A DNA stretch of 5,932 bases from Anaerolineales bacterium (GCA_029933275.1 JAOZOM010000115.1:1-5932); one strand, 5' to 3'. Counted from the first letter of the stretch, positions 1 through 5,861 are shown. Numbers and translations are program-made. The notes: generated by a model from the letters alone, not told the origin.

Positions 1-644
1 CATAAAATAGTAAAACGGTTATCATGATTTTTTAAAATCAAGTCGGTTTGGCGGGCGTGTTCATTAATAATTCGTCCTGTTTTTGCTGAAGCAAAATGTA
101 AAAGGAGTTCTTTTTCTACGCCTTTAATATTCCCTTCTGGTATTTTATTCCCTTGCGTGAGTTGAAAGACTAAGACGGATAAAGGGCGGTTATATCTGCG
201 GCTACGAGTAATCTCAGTGTTGATATTATCAGTTGCTCTTTGCAAATCTAATGTGCGATTGGGGTAAATTTCATCAGCCATATCGTCAAGCAAAACGTTG
301 ATTTGGTTGATATACTGCCCAACATTATAAGAAAGAGCCGCTGCAATTTCAATTAACAAAAACTGCACACTTAATTCTTGCATTGTTCGCTTGTCGGGTA
401 AAAACTGCCAATAAAAAAACCAAACAGCGAGGTAAATGAGTAACCAAATTCCTATATAAGCGTAGAAAGAAATCCCCAGCCGCGACACGCCCCATACGCC
501 GATCAATGTGGCGATAGTCAGCATTACAAAAAAGGCAGCCTGGAAATTAAGGATGTTTTTTTCAAAATACTCTACTTGGGCAATACTTAAAACTGTCGCA
601 AAAAATGACAATAATAAAAACACAGAATCTCTTAAGTTTTTCAT
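1..644 (-). CDS. Membrane protein with degenerate GGDEF domain (5' part only, cut by window edge)
   Basis: The reading frame is open for 214 codons from ATG at 644-642 to the window edge, so the C-terminus is missing. The start is supported by a GAGG Shine-Dalgarno about 7 nt upstream. Residues about 7-22, 31-53 and 57-79 are strongly hydrophobic and 91-112 moderately so, giving three or four membrane helices. A cytoplasmic segment then follows the GGDEF-domain pattern: YPNR (127-130) sits where GLPNR normally lies, EITRSRRYNRPLSVLVFQL (144-162) matches the E..R..RY.RPLSLL..D strand, and RQTDLILKNHDNRFTIL (198-214) matches the R.TDLVARYGGDEF block. The signature GGDEF reads HDNRF here, so metal and GTP binding should be lost and diguanylate cyclase activity is unlikely. 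I infer a membrane-bound regulatory or scaffold role; no partner is visible. Codons are AT-rich compared with the genes to the right. The family call is by eye and moderately sure; the gene itself is clear. Confidence 0.8.
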   Translation of the reverse strand, partial: MKNLRDSVFLLLSFFATVLSIAQVEYFEKNILNFQAAFFVMLTIATLIGVWGVSRLGISFYAYIGIWLLIYLAVWFFYWQFLPDKRTMQELSVQFLLIEIAAALSYNVGQYINQINVLLDDMADEIYPNRTLDLQRATDNINTEITRSRRYNRPLSVLVFQLTQGNKIPEGNIKGVEKELLLHFASAKTGRIINEHARQTDLILKNHDNRFTIL

Positions 645-657
645 CCCTCAGCCTCAT

Positions 658-686
658 TGTATAAGTTTTCTGAAACAAGATGTTAA
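658..686 (-). promoter_or_regulatory. Possible sigma-70 promoter of the GGDEF-like gene
   Basis: Read on the minus strand, TTAACA (681-686) and TATACA (658-663) are separated by exactly 17 nt. The -10 ends only 13 nt before the ATG at 644, so transcription would begin about 6 nt before the start codon and leave the GAGG motif outside the mRNA. Either the mRNA is nearly leaderless or the true promoter lies further upstream. Confidence 0.3.
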
Positions 687-888
687 GTTGATTGTTAAAA
701 TTGCAGCAAAGGATATCAGGTACCCTTTTTATTTTCATAGCTATTTATTGTGCAAGGTATGATGTGTCTAAATCTATCTGACAAGCCCTTTTCTCATCTT
801 TGATGATGTCGGTTTGGGTATGCAAAAAATGGAGAAATTGTTGTATCGTGTCAAAAAAATGATCAAGCACTCATATTAACTTCCAAAG

Positions 889-920
889 AGCTTAACCTTG
901 CAATTTTGTAAGGTTGGGCT
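889..920 (+). repeat. 13-bp stem-loop, RNA-competent on the plus strand
   Basis: The arms AGCTTAACCTTGC (889-901) and GTAAGGTTGGGCT (908-920) flank an AATTTT loop. As plus-strand RNA all 13 positions pair, three of them as G-U wobbles. As minus-strand RNA those three become A-C mismatches, so the structure favours a plus-strand transcript. No U-run follows, so it is not a standard terminator. No gene is near enough to assign a role. Confidence 0.45.
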
Positions 921-947
921 TATTGTAAATGCTAAGAGGCAGAAATG

Positions 948-999
948 CAACACCCCGCAGTTCCTATAGCCTAGAATTTTATAAATCTCTGAGGTGTTG
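948..999. repeat. Imperfect inverted repeat with CAACACC/GGTGTTG ends
   Basis: CAACACC (948-954) pairs with GGTGTTG (993-999). Just inside, CAG and CTG can extend the stem across a small internal loop, leaving about 30 nt of AT-rich unpaired sequence. It lies 27 nt after the 889-920 hairpin. It may be a remnant of a mobile palindromic repeat or part of a structured RNA; nothing in the sequence decides between these. Confidence 0.35.
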
Positions 1000-1181
1000 G
1001 TGCGTAAATAATGGATAAAAGTGGTAAAAACGTTCATTCTTGAATGATACAAAAAAACACGCTTTTAGTAACCGTCTAAAAACTGGTATCACGGTAGTTA
1101 AACGTGGTAAAAATATTTTGCCAAAACAAGATGATTTGAGTCTTGAAATATCTGGCAAGCACTTTAAACTATCACTTTTTC

Positions 1182-1256
1182 AACGCGAAAAGCGCGAAAA
1201 ATACGATTTTTTTAAGTTTTTTTCGCGACATTCGCTAAATTCGCGCAATTCGTGTT
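1182..1256. repeat. CGCGAA/TTCGCG-rich imperfect palindrome
   Basis: The left arm, 1182-1206 (AACGCGAAAAGCGCGAAAA...), and the right arm, 1232-1256 (...TTCGCGCAATTCGTGTT), match as inverted repeats at 17 of 25 positions. They are separated by a T-rich centre that contains a further TTTCGCG. The composition is strongly patterned and noncoding in look. Similar CGCGAA/TTCGCG palindromes occur as dispersed intergenic repeats in environmental bacterial genomes (from memory), which suggests a dispersed repeat rather than a gene. Confidence 0.55.
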
Positions 1257-1338
1257 AAAAATTTTAAGACTTTGCATCTCTAAATCAGTCCCCACGTTTA
1301 TGTGCCGTAATACCTAAAAACTACTTCCCGGAAAGTAC

Positions 1339-1416
1339 ACCACAAAGCCACAGAGTACACAAAGTTTTTCTCTGTGGTCACAAAGAATTTCTCCGTGCTC
1401 TTTGTGACTTTGTGGT
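1339..1416. repeat. CACAAAG-type dispersed palindromic repeat, 78 bp
   Basis: The whole 78-bp segment is an imperfect palindrome: ACCACAAAG (1339-1347) mirrors CTTTGTGGT (1408-1416), and 28 of 39 symmetric positions pair about the centre at 1377/1378. Each half also holds several CACAAAG or CACAGAG direct sub-repeats, so the element looks built from an about 10-nt unit copied in both orientations. Repeats with CACAAAG/CTTTGTG wording are scattered between genes of many environmental bacteria (from memory). Copy number in this genome cannot be seen from the window. Confidence 0.65.
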
Positions 1417-1437
1417 AAAAAAATAAGGAACTTATTT

Positions 1438-1530
1438 ATGGATGCTTATTTAGCTAAAGCGATTTATAGGATGTTTGTAATTATGATGCGGTATATAGGA
1501 AAACGAGATTTTCTTAATCCAAAAATGTGA
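1438..1530 (+). CDS. Possible small ORF, 30 residues, unknown
   Basis: ATG at 1438 is preceded by AAGGA (1425-1429) with 8 nt spacing. The 30-residue product starts MDAYLAKAIYRMF and continues with VIMMRYIG before a charged tail ending in NPKM; it would be hydrophobic with interspersed Lys and Arg. A small hairpin lies 22 nt after the stop codon. I do not recognise it. It begins 21 nt after the CACAAAG palindrome, and no clear promoter is visible. An ORF this short with an SD-like motif can easily arise by chance in AT-rich DNA, so this is a weak call. Confidence 0.2.
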   Translation: MDAYLAKAIYRMFVIMMRYIGKRDFLNPKM

Positions 1531-1552
1531 TGTCGTTTACAGGAAGCACAAT

Positions 1553-1576
1553 GAGTCCAAGCACGGACTCGATTTT
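1553..1576 (+). terminator. Weak hairpin, terminator-like
   Basis: GAGTCC and GGACTC (1553-1558, 1565-1570) form a 6-bp stem around the loop AAGCAC, followed by GATTTT. The stem is short and the U-run is only four, so termination would be weak. Its only possible client is the doubtful 30-residue ORF just upstream. Confidence 0.2.
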
Positions 1577-1663
1577 AAAAATTTACCGTAAATGAACGAG
1601 AGATTGTTTTTACCCCATTCATTGGTGGTGAATTATAACTGTATTTTTCTTCATAACATCAGG

Positions 1664-1669
1664 TATAAT
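1664..1669 (+). promoter_or_regulatory. Consensus -10 box of the degV-family gene
   Basis: A perfect TATAAT lies 38 nt before the degV start. The -35 side is poor: TGTATT at 1640-1645, with an 18-nt spacer, is the best candidate, in a T-rich tract. The predicted start near 1676 gives a conventional leader of about 30 nt that includes the AAGGA ribosome-binding site at 1696-1700. Confidence 0.55.
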
Positions 1670-1707
1670 CTTGCTTGTCTAAACTACCCTATTGAAAGGA
1701 AATTTAA

Positions 1708-2568
1708 ATGAAAATCGTAACTGATTGTGCGGCAGACCTTTCCGCGAAAGAGCGTGAAGCTTTCGGCATTACCGAAGCTCCGCTCTATATTCAATTCCCA
1801 GAAGGTGAGATTGATGCCTCCGAAATCCCGCCTGATGATTTTTATAATCGCCTCGAAGCGATGCGTCCTGAAATTCCCACTACGGCGCAACCCTCTAGTG
1901 GACTTTTTGCCGAGTTATACCAAAAACTGACGGCAGGCAAAGAGCAAATTCTTTCTATACACCTTTCTTCCGGCTTGAGCGGTACGCTTAACTCTGCGAT
2001 AACGGGCGCAGCGCAGTTGAAAGAAAAATTCGTCTCCACCGTAGATAGTATGACCCTCTCCGGCGGATTGCGTTTTCAGGTTTTGGCTGCTGCGAAAGCG
2101 GCACAGTTGGGATGGAGCATGTCCACGATTCAAGAACGTTTGGACGCAATCCGTGCGAAAACGGAAGTCATCTATACCCTTGAAACGCTCGAGTATTTGG
2201 CTCGCGGCGGACGAATTGGCAGAGTCCAGGCGTTGGCTGGGTCGGTGCTGAAGATTAAACCGATTATCCGCGTAGACCATGCTGACGGAAAATACACGAC
2301 TGTTGGCAAAGGGCGGACGATTAAGAAAAATATCGCTTCGATGGTGAGCCATATTTCTGATTTATATGGCGATACCCCTCTCTGGGCAACAGTGCTACAC
2401 GGACGCTTTGAAAAAGGCGCGGAGATGATGAGAACCTCTATACAAGAGGGTTTGAACATCAAAAAATTGGAGACCACGCGCATCTCGCCGGTTTTGGGTG
2501 TGCACACGGGACCCGGTATTGTTGGGGCAGCGATATTGCCGATGGCGTTGGTCGAAGACTTGTTTTAG
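1708..2568 (+). CDS. DegV family protein (FakB-like fatty-acid-binding protein)
   Basis: This is a complete 286-residue protein, the usual DegV length. AAGGA 7 nt upstream fixes the ATG. The family blocks appear in order: KIVTDCAADLS (2-12), PTTAQPSSG (57-65), IHLSSGLSGT (84-93), VDS (112-114), LEYLARGGRIG (161-171), IKPII followed by VGKGRT (183-204), and HTGPG (266-270) near the C-terminus. DegV proteins bind one long-chain fatty acid. FakB members present it to the kinase FakA, making acyl phosphate for phospholipid synthesis in the cytoplasm; the SSGLSGT block contributes to carboxylate binding. The N-terminal motif, usually TDS..DL, has Cys7 in place of Ser. No fakA-like gene lies in the window, so a FakB role and the bound lipid are inference. 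It appears monocistronic, with its own promoter and a strong terminator. Confidence 0.93.
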   Translation: MKIVTDCAADLSAKEREAFGITEAPLYIQFPEGEIDASEIPPDDFYNRLEAMRPEIPTTAQPSSGLFAELYQKLTAGKEQILSIHLSSGLSGTLNSAITGAAQLKEKFVSTVDSMTLSGGLRFQVLAAAKAAQLGWSMSTIQERLDAIRAKTEVIYTLETLEYLARGGRIGRVQALAGSVLKIKPIIRVDHADGKYTTVGKGRTIKKNIASMVSHISDLYGDTPLWATVLHGRFEKGAEMMRTSIQEGLNIKKLETTRISPVLGVHTGPGIVGAAILPMALVEDLF

Positions 2569-2585
2569 GTTTTTCTCTAACGCAT

Positions 2586-2629
2586 AAACGCCCTTGTGTG
2601 AGTTTTTATCTCGCACAAGGGCGTTTTTT
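2586..2629 (+). terminator. Strong intrinsic terminator after degV
   Basis: The arms 2586-2602 and 2610-2626 form a 17-bp stem with a single G-U pair (core ACGCCCTTGTG/CACAAGGGCGT), a 7-nt loop, and a run of six T (2624-2629) followed by ATTATT. It begins 17 nt after the degV stop. On the minus strand only TTT follows the stem, so it may also slow the convergent transglycosylase transcript, but less well. Confidence 0.92.
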
Positions 2630-2653
2630 ATTATTCGCCAAGTCTGCAAATTT

Positions 2654-5077
2654 TTACTCTTCCATTACTCCGTAAATAGATTTGTAGATATTATAAGTTT
2701 CGTAAATCGCCTTCACGTACTCCCGTGTTTCCGAGAAGCGGATGCTTTCCAGCATGAGATCTGGGTCGCCATTGCCGAGGCTTTGCCATTCGATCGCATT
2801 ACGGGGACCGCCGTTATAGGCGGCGAGAGTTGCATAGAGATCATCATCAAAGAGGCTATAGTTGGAGGCAAGATACCACGTCCCAAATTTGATGCTGATG
2901 AGCGGACGGTAAAGGTCATCCGCGGTATATTCGACCGGGTAGCCGTGTATATTGGCGATATTCTTGCCTGTTGCAGGGATAATTTGCATCAAGCCGCGTG
3001 CATCTGCCGCGGAAAGGATGAATTTCTCGAAGAGGCTTTCTTGACGCATCACGCTATAAATGAGAAGCGGATGAAAACCATTCGCCTCTGCGATCGGGTC
3101 TACAAGGTCGCTATAATACCGTCCGTAGCGGATATGGTTGAAATAGGCGGGCGCATGTAGCGATTGGGCGTGGCTTTCCATTCCTGCCAATTCCAAAACC
3201 TGACGTGCGGCGAAAATTGCGGGGCGATATAAACCCATCCCAAGCATATAATTCGCGAGACGGAAGCTATCTACCGCGCTTTCGCTAACATCCATGCGGA
3301 GACTTTCAAATTCGAGACGGGCTTCGTTGTAGAGACCGAGTTCCCAGAATTCACGTCCACGCTGGAGACGGAGGTCGTTCTGGAGTTGCCCTAATGATTT
3401 TAAATCGGTATCCGCGGGGAGGTCGAAGGTGATTCGGAGCCAGGCGGCTGCCTCAGCAAGCTCTGTAGCAGAATCGGTTTCAGTTTGATAGATGTTGGGG
3501 AAAGCGAACGCTTCCGTCCCTTCCAGAAGCTCACGAGCGCGCTCAGAATAATATCCCGCAGGGTCAGCAGATTGCGCCTGCTGCCAAGCATCCTGTGCGG
3601 CTTTCCTCTCATTTAATTGGCTTTGGGTTTTGCCTATCCAAAAATAGGCTCTCGCTTGCCCTTCTGCATCCATTGCGAGAATTAAATCGCGTTGAAAAAG
3701 TGTTACAGCTTGCGTGTAGTCGCTAAGACGATATGAAGTAGTTCCCGCTAAAAAAAGTGCTTCAGGGGTCAGGTTGTTTCCGGGATATTCTTCCGCAAGG
3801 CGTAGCCAAAGCGCAATCGCTTCTTCGGGATCATCTTTGCTCTCCATCAGGCGGGCAGCGCGCATCAAAAAATCGGCGGCATCGGGATGACCGGGGGCAG
3901 TATGCACAAAATCGAGCAGAGTTTTCTTGCCTGCTTCGAGGTCTTTTAGGTCGTGCCATTGGGTATAAGATTTTTCTGCCCAAGCATCTGACCAATGAGG
4001 GTTATTGGGGAATTTTTCAATGAAATCTTCCCACGCGGCAACCTCATCTTCGTAGCGTTTCAGCGCGTAAAGCGTTTTAGCACGGTAATATTCCGCCGTG
4101 CCATCGCTTTCGGGATTTTCGGCGATATAGCGATCGAGTGCAACGAGTGCAACATCATATTGCTCCGCGGCATAATCTGTGATGCCGCGGCTGAGATCGT
4201 TGACGGAGATTTTCGCTTCGACCAACTCGAAAAGCGAGATATAGGCATAATACGCGAGCGGGTAATTTTCTACCGCGTGCAGATAGTTGGCGTAGCCCTC
4301 TTCTTTTTCATCCAACATCAGGTGTGCGTATCCGGCGAAATAATCCATTTCTGCTTTGATGAAGTCGTTTTGCGTGCGCTGGGATATGGATTCATAATCT
4401 GCTAGCGCACCGGCGTAATCACCTATCGCGGCTTTGCTCGTTGCGATCTTGACCTCGAGGTTGATTCCGTCGTTTAGGCTGGGGGCGAGGAGAGCAGCTT
4501 GATACGCGTTAAGCGCGCTAACGTAATTTCCTGCTTCGACAAAAACATCACCGCGCACCTCTTCAACATAATTTTCCAAAAGCCCGGGACGTAATTCGAG
4601 ATACTTTGCATACGAGTCCACTGCGGCTTGCTGACGGTTGATTTTATAATTCGCTTTTCCGGCGATAAAATACGCATAAGCCAAAAAAGGCGAATCGGGA
4701 TATTCGGTTTCGAGTTCTTGTACAAAAGCGAGAGCGTCGTAATCGTTCCCATCTTCGTAGCTGACACGAATTAGCCCCCAAAGCGCCGCGGCGCGCACCT
4801 CTGCATCGGTAGATGTTTTGATGACAACTTGGTATTCAGCGCGAGCGAGATCGAAATCGCCGTTAGCGAGAGCTTGTTCCCCCGAATTAGCGCGCTCCAG
4901 CGGAATCATGGTCGGGACTGGCGATGAGGTGATTGTGGCGGTTGGGGAGGGAGTGAGACTTGGCGTAGATGTAAGGCTAGGGGTAGCAGTTGCGCCGAGT
5001 AGAGGGTTTGGATTAAGGTTACACGCGCTTAATAGGGCGATAATCCATAATCCCAAGAGAAGTTTTTTGAAATCCAT
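2654..5077 (-). CDS. Lipoprotein lytic transglycosylase, TPR repeats plus Slt70-type domain
   Basis: The protein has 807 residues from ATG at 5077. An in-frame TTG at 5113 gives a longer frame, but it is part of the -35 box and would put 12 residues before a normal signal peptide. Residues 1-19 (MDFKKLLLGLWIIALLSAC) form a lipoprotein signal with lipobox LSAC and Cys19 as lipid anchor. A Thr/Pro/Ser-rich linker spans 28-59. Many TPR-like repeats (about 65-530) should form a superhelix resembling the Slt70 scaffold. The C-terminal domain is GH23 lytic transglycosylase: catalytic Glu680 in RQES, GLMQ at 695-698 and AAYNGGP at 752-758, all intact. The family cleaves the MurNAc-GlcNAc bond of peptidoglycan to 1,6-anhydroMurNAc products. 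I infer action outside the cytoplasmic membrane in wall turnover or remodelling, with the TPRs binding partners or substrate. It is convergent with degV and has its own promoter. Family assignment is firm; the exact role is not. Confidence 0.93.
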   Translation of the reverse strand: MDFKKLLLGLWIIALLSACNLNPNPLLGATATPSLTSTPSLTPSPTATITSSPVPTMIPLERANSGEQALANGDFDLARAEYQVVIKTSTDAEVRAAALWGLIRVSYEDGNDYDALAFVQELETEYPDSPFLAYAYFIAGKANYKINRQQAAVDSYAKYLELRPGLLENYVEEVRGDVFVEAGNYVSALNAYQAALLAPSLNDGINLEVKIATSKAAIGDYAGALADYESISQRTQNDFIKAEMDYFAGYAHLMLDEKEEGYANYLHAVENYPLAYYAYISLFELVEAKISVNDLSRGITDYAAEQYDVALVALDRYIAENPESDGTAEYYRAKTLYALKRYEDEVAAWEDFIEKFPNNPHWSDAWAEKSYTQWHDLKDLEAGKKTLLDFVHTAPGHPDAADFLMRAARLMESKDDPEEAIALWLRLAEEYPGNNLTPEALFLAGTTSYRLSDYTQAVTLFQRDLILAMDAEGQARAYFWIGKTQSQLNERKAAQDAWQQAQSADPAGYYSERARELLEGTEAFAFPNIYQTETDSATELAEAAAWLRITFDLPADTDLKSLGQLQNDLRLQRGREFWELGLYNEARLEFESLRMDVSESAVDSFRLANYMLGMGLYRPAIFAARQVLELAGMESHAQSLHAPAYFNHIRYGRYYSDLVDPIAEANGFHPLLIYSVMRQESLFEKFILSAADARGLMQIIPATGKNIANIHGYPVEYTADDLYRPLISIKFGTWYLASNYSLFDDDLYATLAAYNGGPRNAIEWQSLGNGDPDLMLESIRFSETREYVKAIYETYNIYKSIYGVMEE

Positions 5078-5084
5078 AGCCTTT

Positions 5085-5113
5085 CTTATAATGGGAAACA
5101 GCGGGGATGTCAA
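5085..5113 (-). promoter_or_regulatory. Near-consensus sigma-70 promoter of the transglycosylase gene
   Basis: On the minus strand a perfect TTGACA (5108-5113) and TATAAG (5085-5090, five of six consensus) are 17 nt apart. Only seven nt, AAAGGCT, separate the -10 from the ATG at 5077-5075, so transcription should start at or within about 2 nt of the start codon. The AAAGG would then be promoter spacer rather than ribosome-binding site. Confidence 0.75.
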
Positions 5114-5124
5114 TTGCTCTATGG

Positions 5125-5164
5125 CGTATTATGTATCCCGTAATATTACGGGATACATAATACG
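5125..5164. repeat. Perfect 40-bp palindrome
   Basis: CGTATTATGTATCCCGTAAT (5125-5144) is followed directly by its exact reverse complement (5145-5164), with no loop and no mismatch; symmetry stops at both ends (G opposite A). It lies 11 bp upstream of the transglycosylase -35 box and 50 bp beyond the CBS gene terminator, so it is probably outside any stable transcript. It may be an operator or other protein-binding site, or a dispersed palindromic repeat. No T-run follows on either strand, so it is not a terminator. Confidence 0.9.
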
Positions 5165-5214
5165 AGAAAATTTCTTTAGTATTGTGCCGAGAATGCATTG
5201 ATGGGTGTTTGCAG

Positions 5215-5242
5215 AAAAACGCAAGGGCGATTTATCGTCCTT
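5215..5242 (-). terminator. Intrinsic terminator of the CBS-domain gene
   Basis: On the minus strand AAGGACGAT (5234-5242) pairs with ATCGCCCTT (5223-5231), with one mismatch and a very tight loop (TAAA if the last pair opens). GCG and then TTTTT (5215-5219) follow. It lies about 40 nt after the CBS stop codon. Confidence 0.6.
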
Positions 5243-5252
5243 TAGCCTTGAG

Positions 5253-5273
5253 CCTGTTGGGTTTGCCCACAGG
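5253..5273 (-). other. Hairpin just after the CBS stop codon
   Basis: CCTGTGGG and CCCAACAGG (minus strand) form an 8-bp stem with one bulged A and a CAAA loop. No T-run follows directly. It precedes the terminator hairpin by about 10 nt and may protect the mRNA 3' end or help termination. Confidence 0.4.
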
Positions 5274-5279
5274 GGGAAG

Positions 5280-5708
5280 CTATCCGTTAATATAGTGCGT
5301 TAGCTGGTCTATCATAAACTTCTGTTCCTCGATTTGAGCTTTTACAAGATCGCCGATGGAAATCACGCCGAGTATTTTTTTATCTTCCGTCACGGGGAGA
5401 TGGCGGATGTGTTTGCCCGACATTAATGCCATCCCTTCGTCAATCGTCTCCTCTGGCGTAATGCAAACCACGCGTGAAACCATGATTTTGCTCACAGGCG
5501 TCTTTTGGGAGGTAAGACCGCGTAAAATGCCTTTGCGGGCATAATCTCGTTCAGAGATAATGCCGACCAACGCATCGTCTTTTGTGACGACCACCGCCCC
5601 GATATTTTTCTCTGCCATGAGCTTTAGGGCATCGAAAACGGTAGCATCCGGGCTAATTGTCCAGACCTGATTCCCTTTTGACTTGAGCAATTGTCCAATC
5701 TTTTTCAT
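5280..5708 (-). CDS. Two-CBS-domain protein (putative nucleotide-sensing regulator)
   Basis: This is a complete 142-residue cytoplasmic protein made almost wholly of a CBS pair (Bateman module). CBS1 is about 7-65, with GIISERDYAR at 49-58; CBS2 is about 74-130, with HIRHLPV (100-106) and GVISIGDLV (114-122). The G..S..D pattern of ribose-binding CBS sites is present in both halves (Ser52/Asp55, Ser117/Asp120). Known stand-alone pairs bind AMP, ATP, SAM or similar adenosyl ligands and report energy or metabolic state to partner proteins; neither ligand nor partner can be told here. The ATG at 5708 is fixed by a strong AGGAGG (5715-5720) 6 nt upstream. The gene has its own extended -10 promoter and an intrinsic terminator, so it is probably transcribed alone. 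It is divergent from the gene starting at 5862. Confidence 0.92.
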   Translation of the reverse strand: MKKIGQLLKSKGNQVWTISPDATVFDALKLMAEKNIGAVVVTKDDALVGIISERDYARKGILRGLTSQKTPVSKIMVSRVVCITPEETIDEGMALMSGKHIRHLPVTEDKKILGVISIGDLVKAQIEEQKFMIDQLTHYING

Positions 5709-5753
5709 GACGCTCCTCCTGATTAGATGAATTTTGTGTGAATCGATAGATAT

Positions 5754-5762
5754 AGTATAGCA
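5754..5762 (-). promoter_or_regulatory. Extended -10 promoter of the CBS-domain gene
   Basis: TGCTATACT on the minus strand combines the TGn extension with a five-of-six -10 hexamer. No good -35 sits at 16-18 nt; CTGACA occurs but at a 22-nt spacing. The predicted start near 5747 gives a leader of about 39 nt containing the AGGAGG. Confidence 0.55.
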
Positions 5763-5810
5763 CGCCGAGATATTAAATACATGTCAGAAAAAAAACTATA
5801 AACCTTTCTC

Positions 5811-5819
5811 TGATATAAT
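5811..5819 (+). promoter_or_regulatory. Extended -10 promoter of the gene starting at 5862
   Basis: TGATATAAT has the TGn extension and a perfect TATAAT. The -35 region is A-rich with no clear hexamer. The predicted start near 5826 gives an A-rich leader of about 36 nt with AGAGG (5855-5859) before the start codon. Confidence 0.6.
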
Positions 5820-5861
5820 TTAGTCACGTTAAAAACGCATAAAAAAAATAAAAAAGAGGCA

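Larger units (their letters stand above)
645..1707. other. AT-rich intergenic spacer with palindromic repeats
   Basis: This stretch of about 1 kb separates the divergent GGDEF-like gene and degV. By hand count, sampled lines are roughly 30-37% G+C against about 48% in a sampled line of the transglycosylase gene. No reading frame on either strand has recognisable protein features. It carries an RNA-type hairpin (889-920), a long imperfect inverted repeat (948-999), a CGCGAA-type palindrome (1182-1256), a CACAAAG-type palindrome (1339-1416), one possible small ORF (1438-1530) followed by a small hairpin, and the degV promoter. Apart from these I see nothing in it. Confidence 0.7.

Noticed and set aside
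508..762. Plus-strand ORF of 84 codons
   Set aside because: It is mostly antisense to the membrane/GGDEF-like gene, whose minus-strand frame has clear domain patterns; the plus-strand product has none.
820..879. Plus-strand ORF of 19 residues
   Set aside because: It has no Shine-Dalgarno motif and a low-complexity Lys-rich product, as expected by chance in AT-rich DNA.
1040..1258. Plus-strand ORF of 72 codons from TTG
   Set aside because: Its last third is the translated CGCGAA palindrome (ending SRHSLNSRNSC), it uses a TTG start without a convincing ribosome-binding site, and no domain is recognisable.
1182..1416. CRISPR array
   Set aside because: The repeats are inverted and imperfect, with no regular spacers of constant length; they fit palindromic dispersed repeats.
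1915..2352. Minus-strand ORF of 145 codons inside degV
   Set aside because: It is a shadow of the degV frame, which carries all the family motifs; there is no plausible protein pattern.
2594..3160. Plus-strand ORF of 188 codons
   Set aside because: It starts inside the degV terminator stem and runs antisense to the conserved catalytic domain of the transglycosylase; coding on the minus strand is certain.
3995..4405. Plus-strand ORF of 136 codons
   Set aside because: It is antisense to the TPR region of the transglycosylase; it arises from codon bias of the real gene.
5078..5113. Twelve-residue N-terminal extension of the transglycosylase from TTG
   Set aside because: The TTG is the beginning of a perfect -35 box and the extension would bury a normal lipoprotein signal peptide.
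5125..5164. The 40-bp palindrome as a terminator
   Set aside because: No T-run follows on either strand, and the CBS gene already has a terminator 50 bp earlier.
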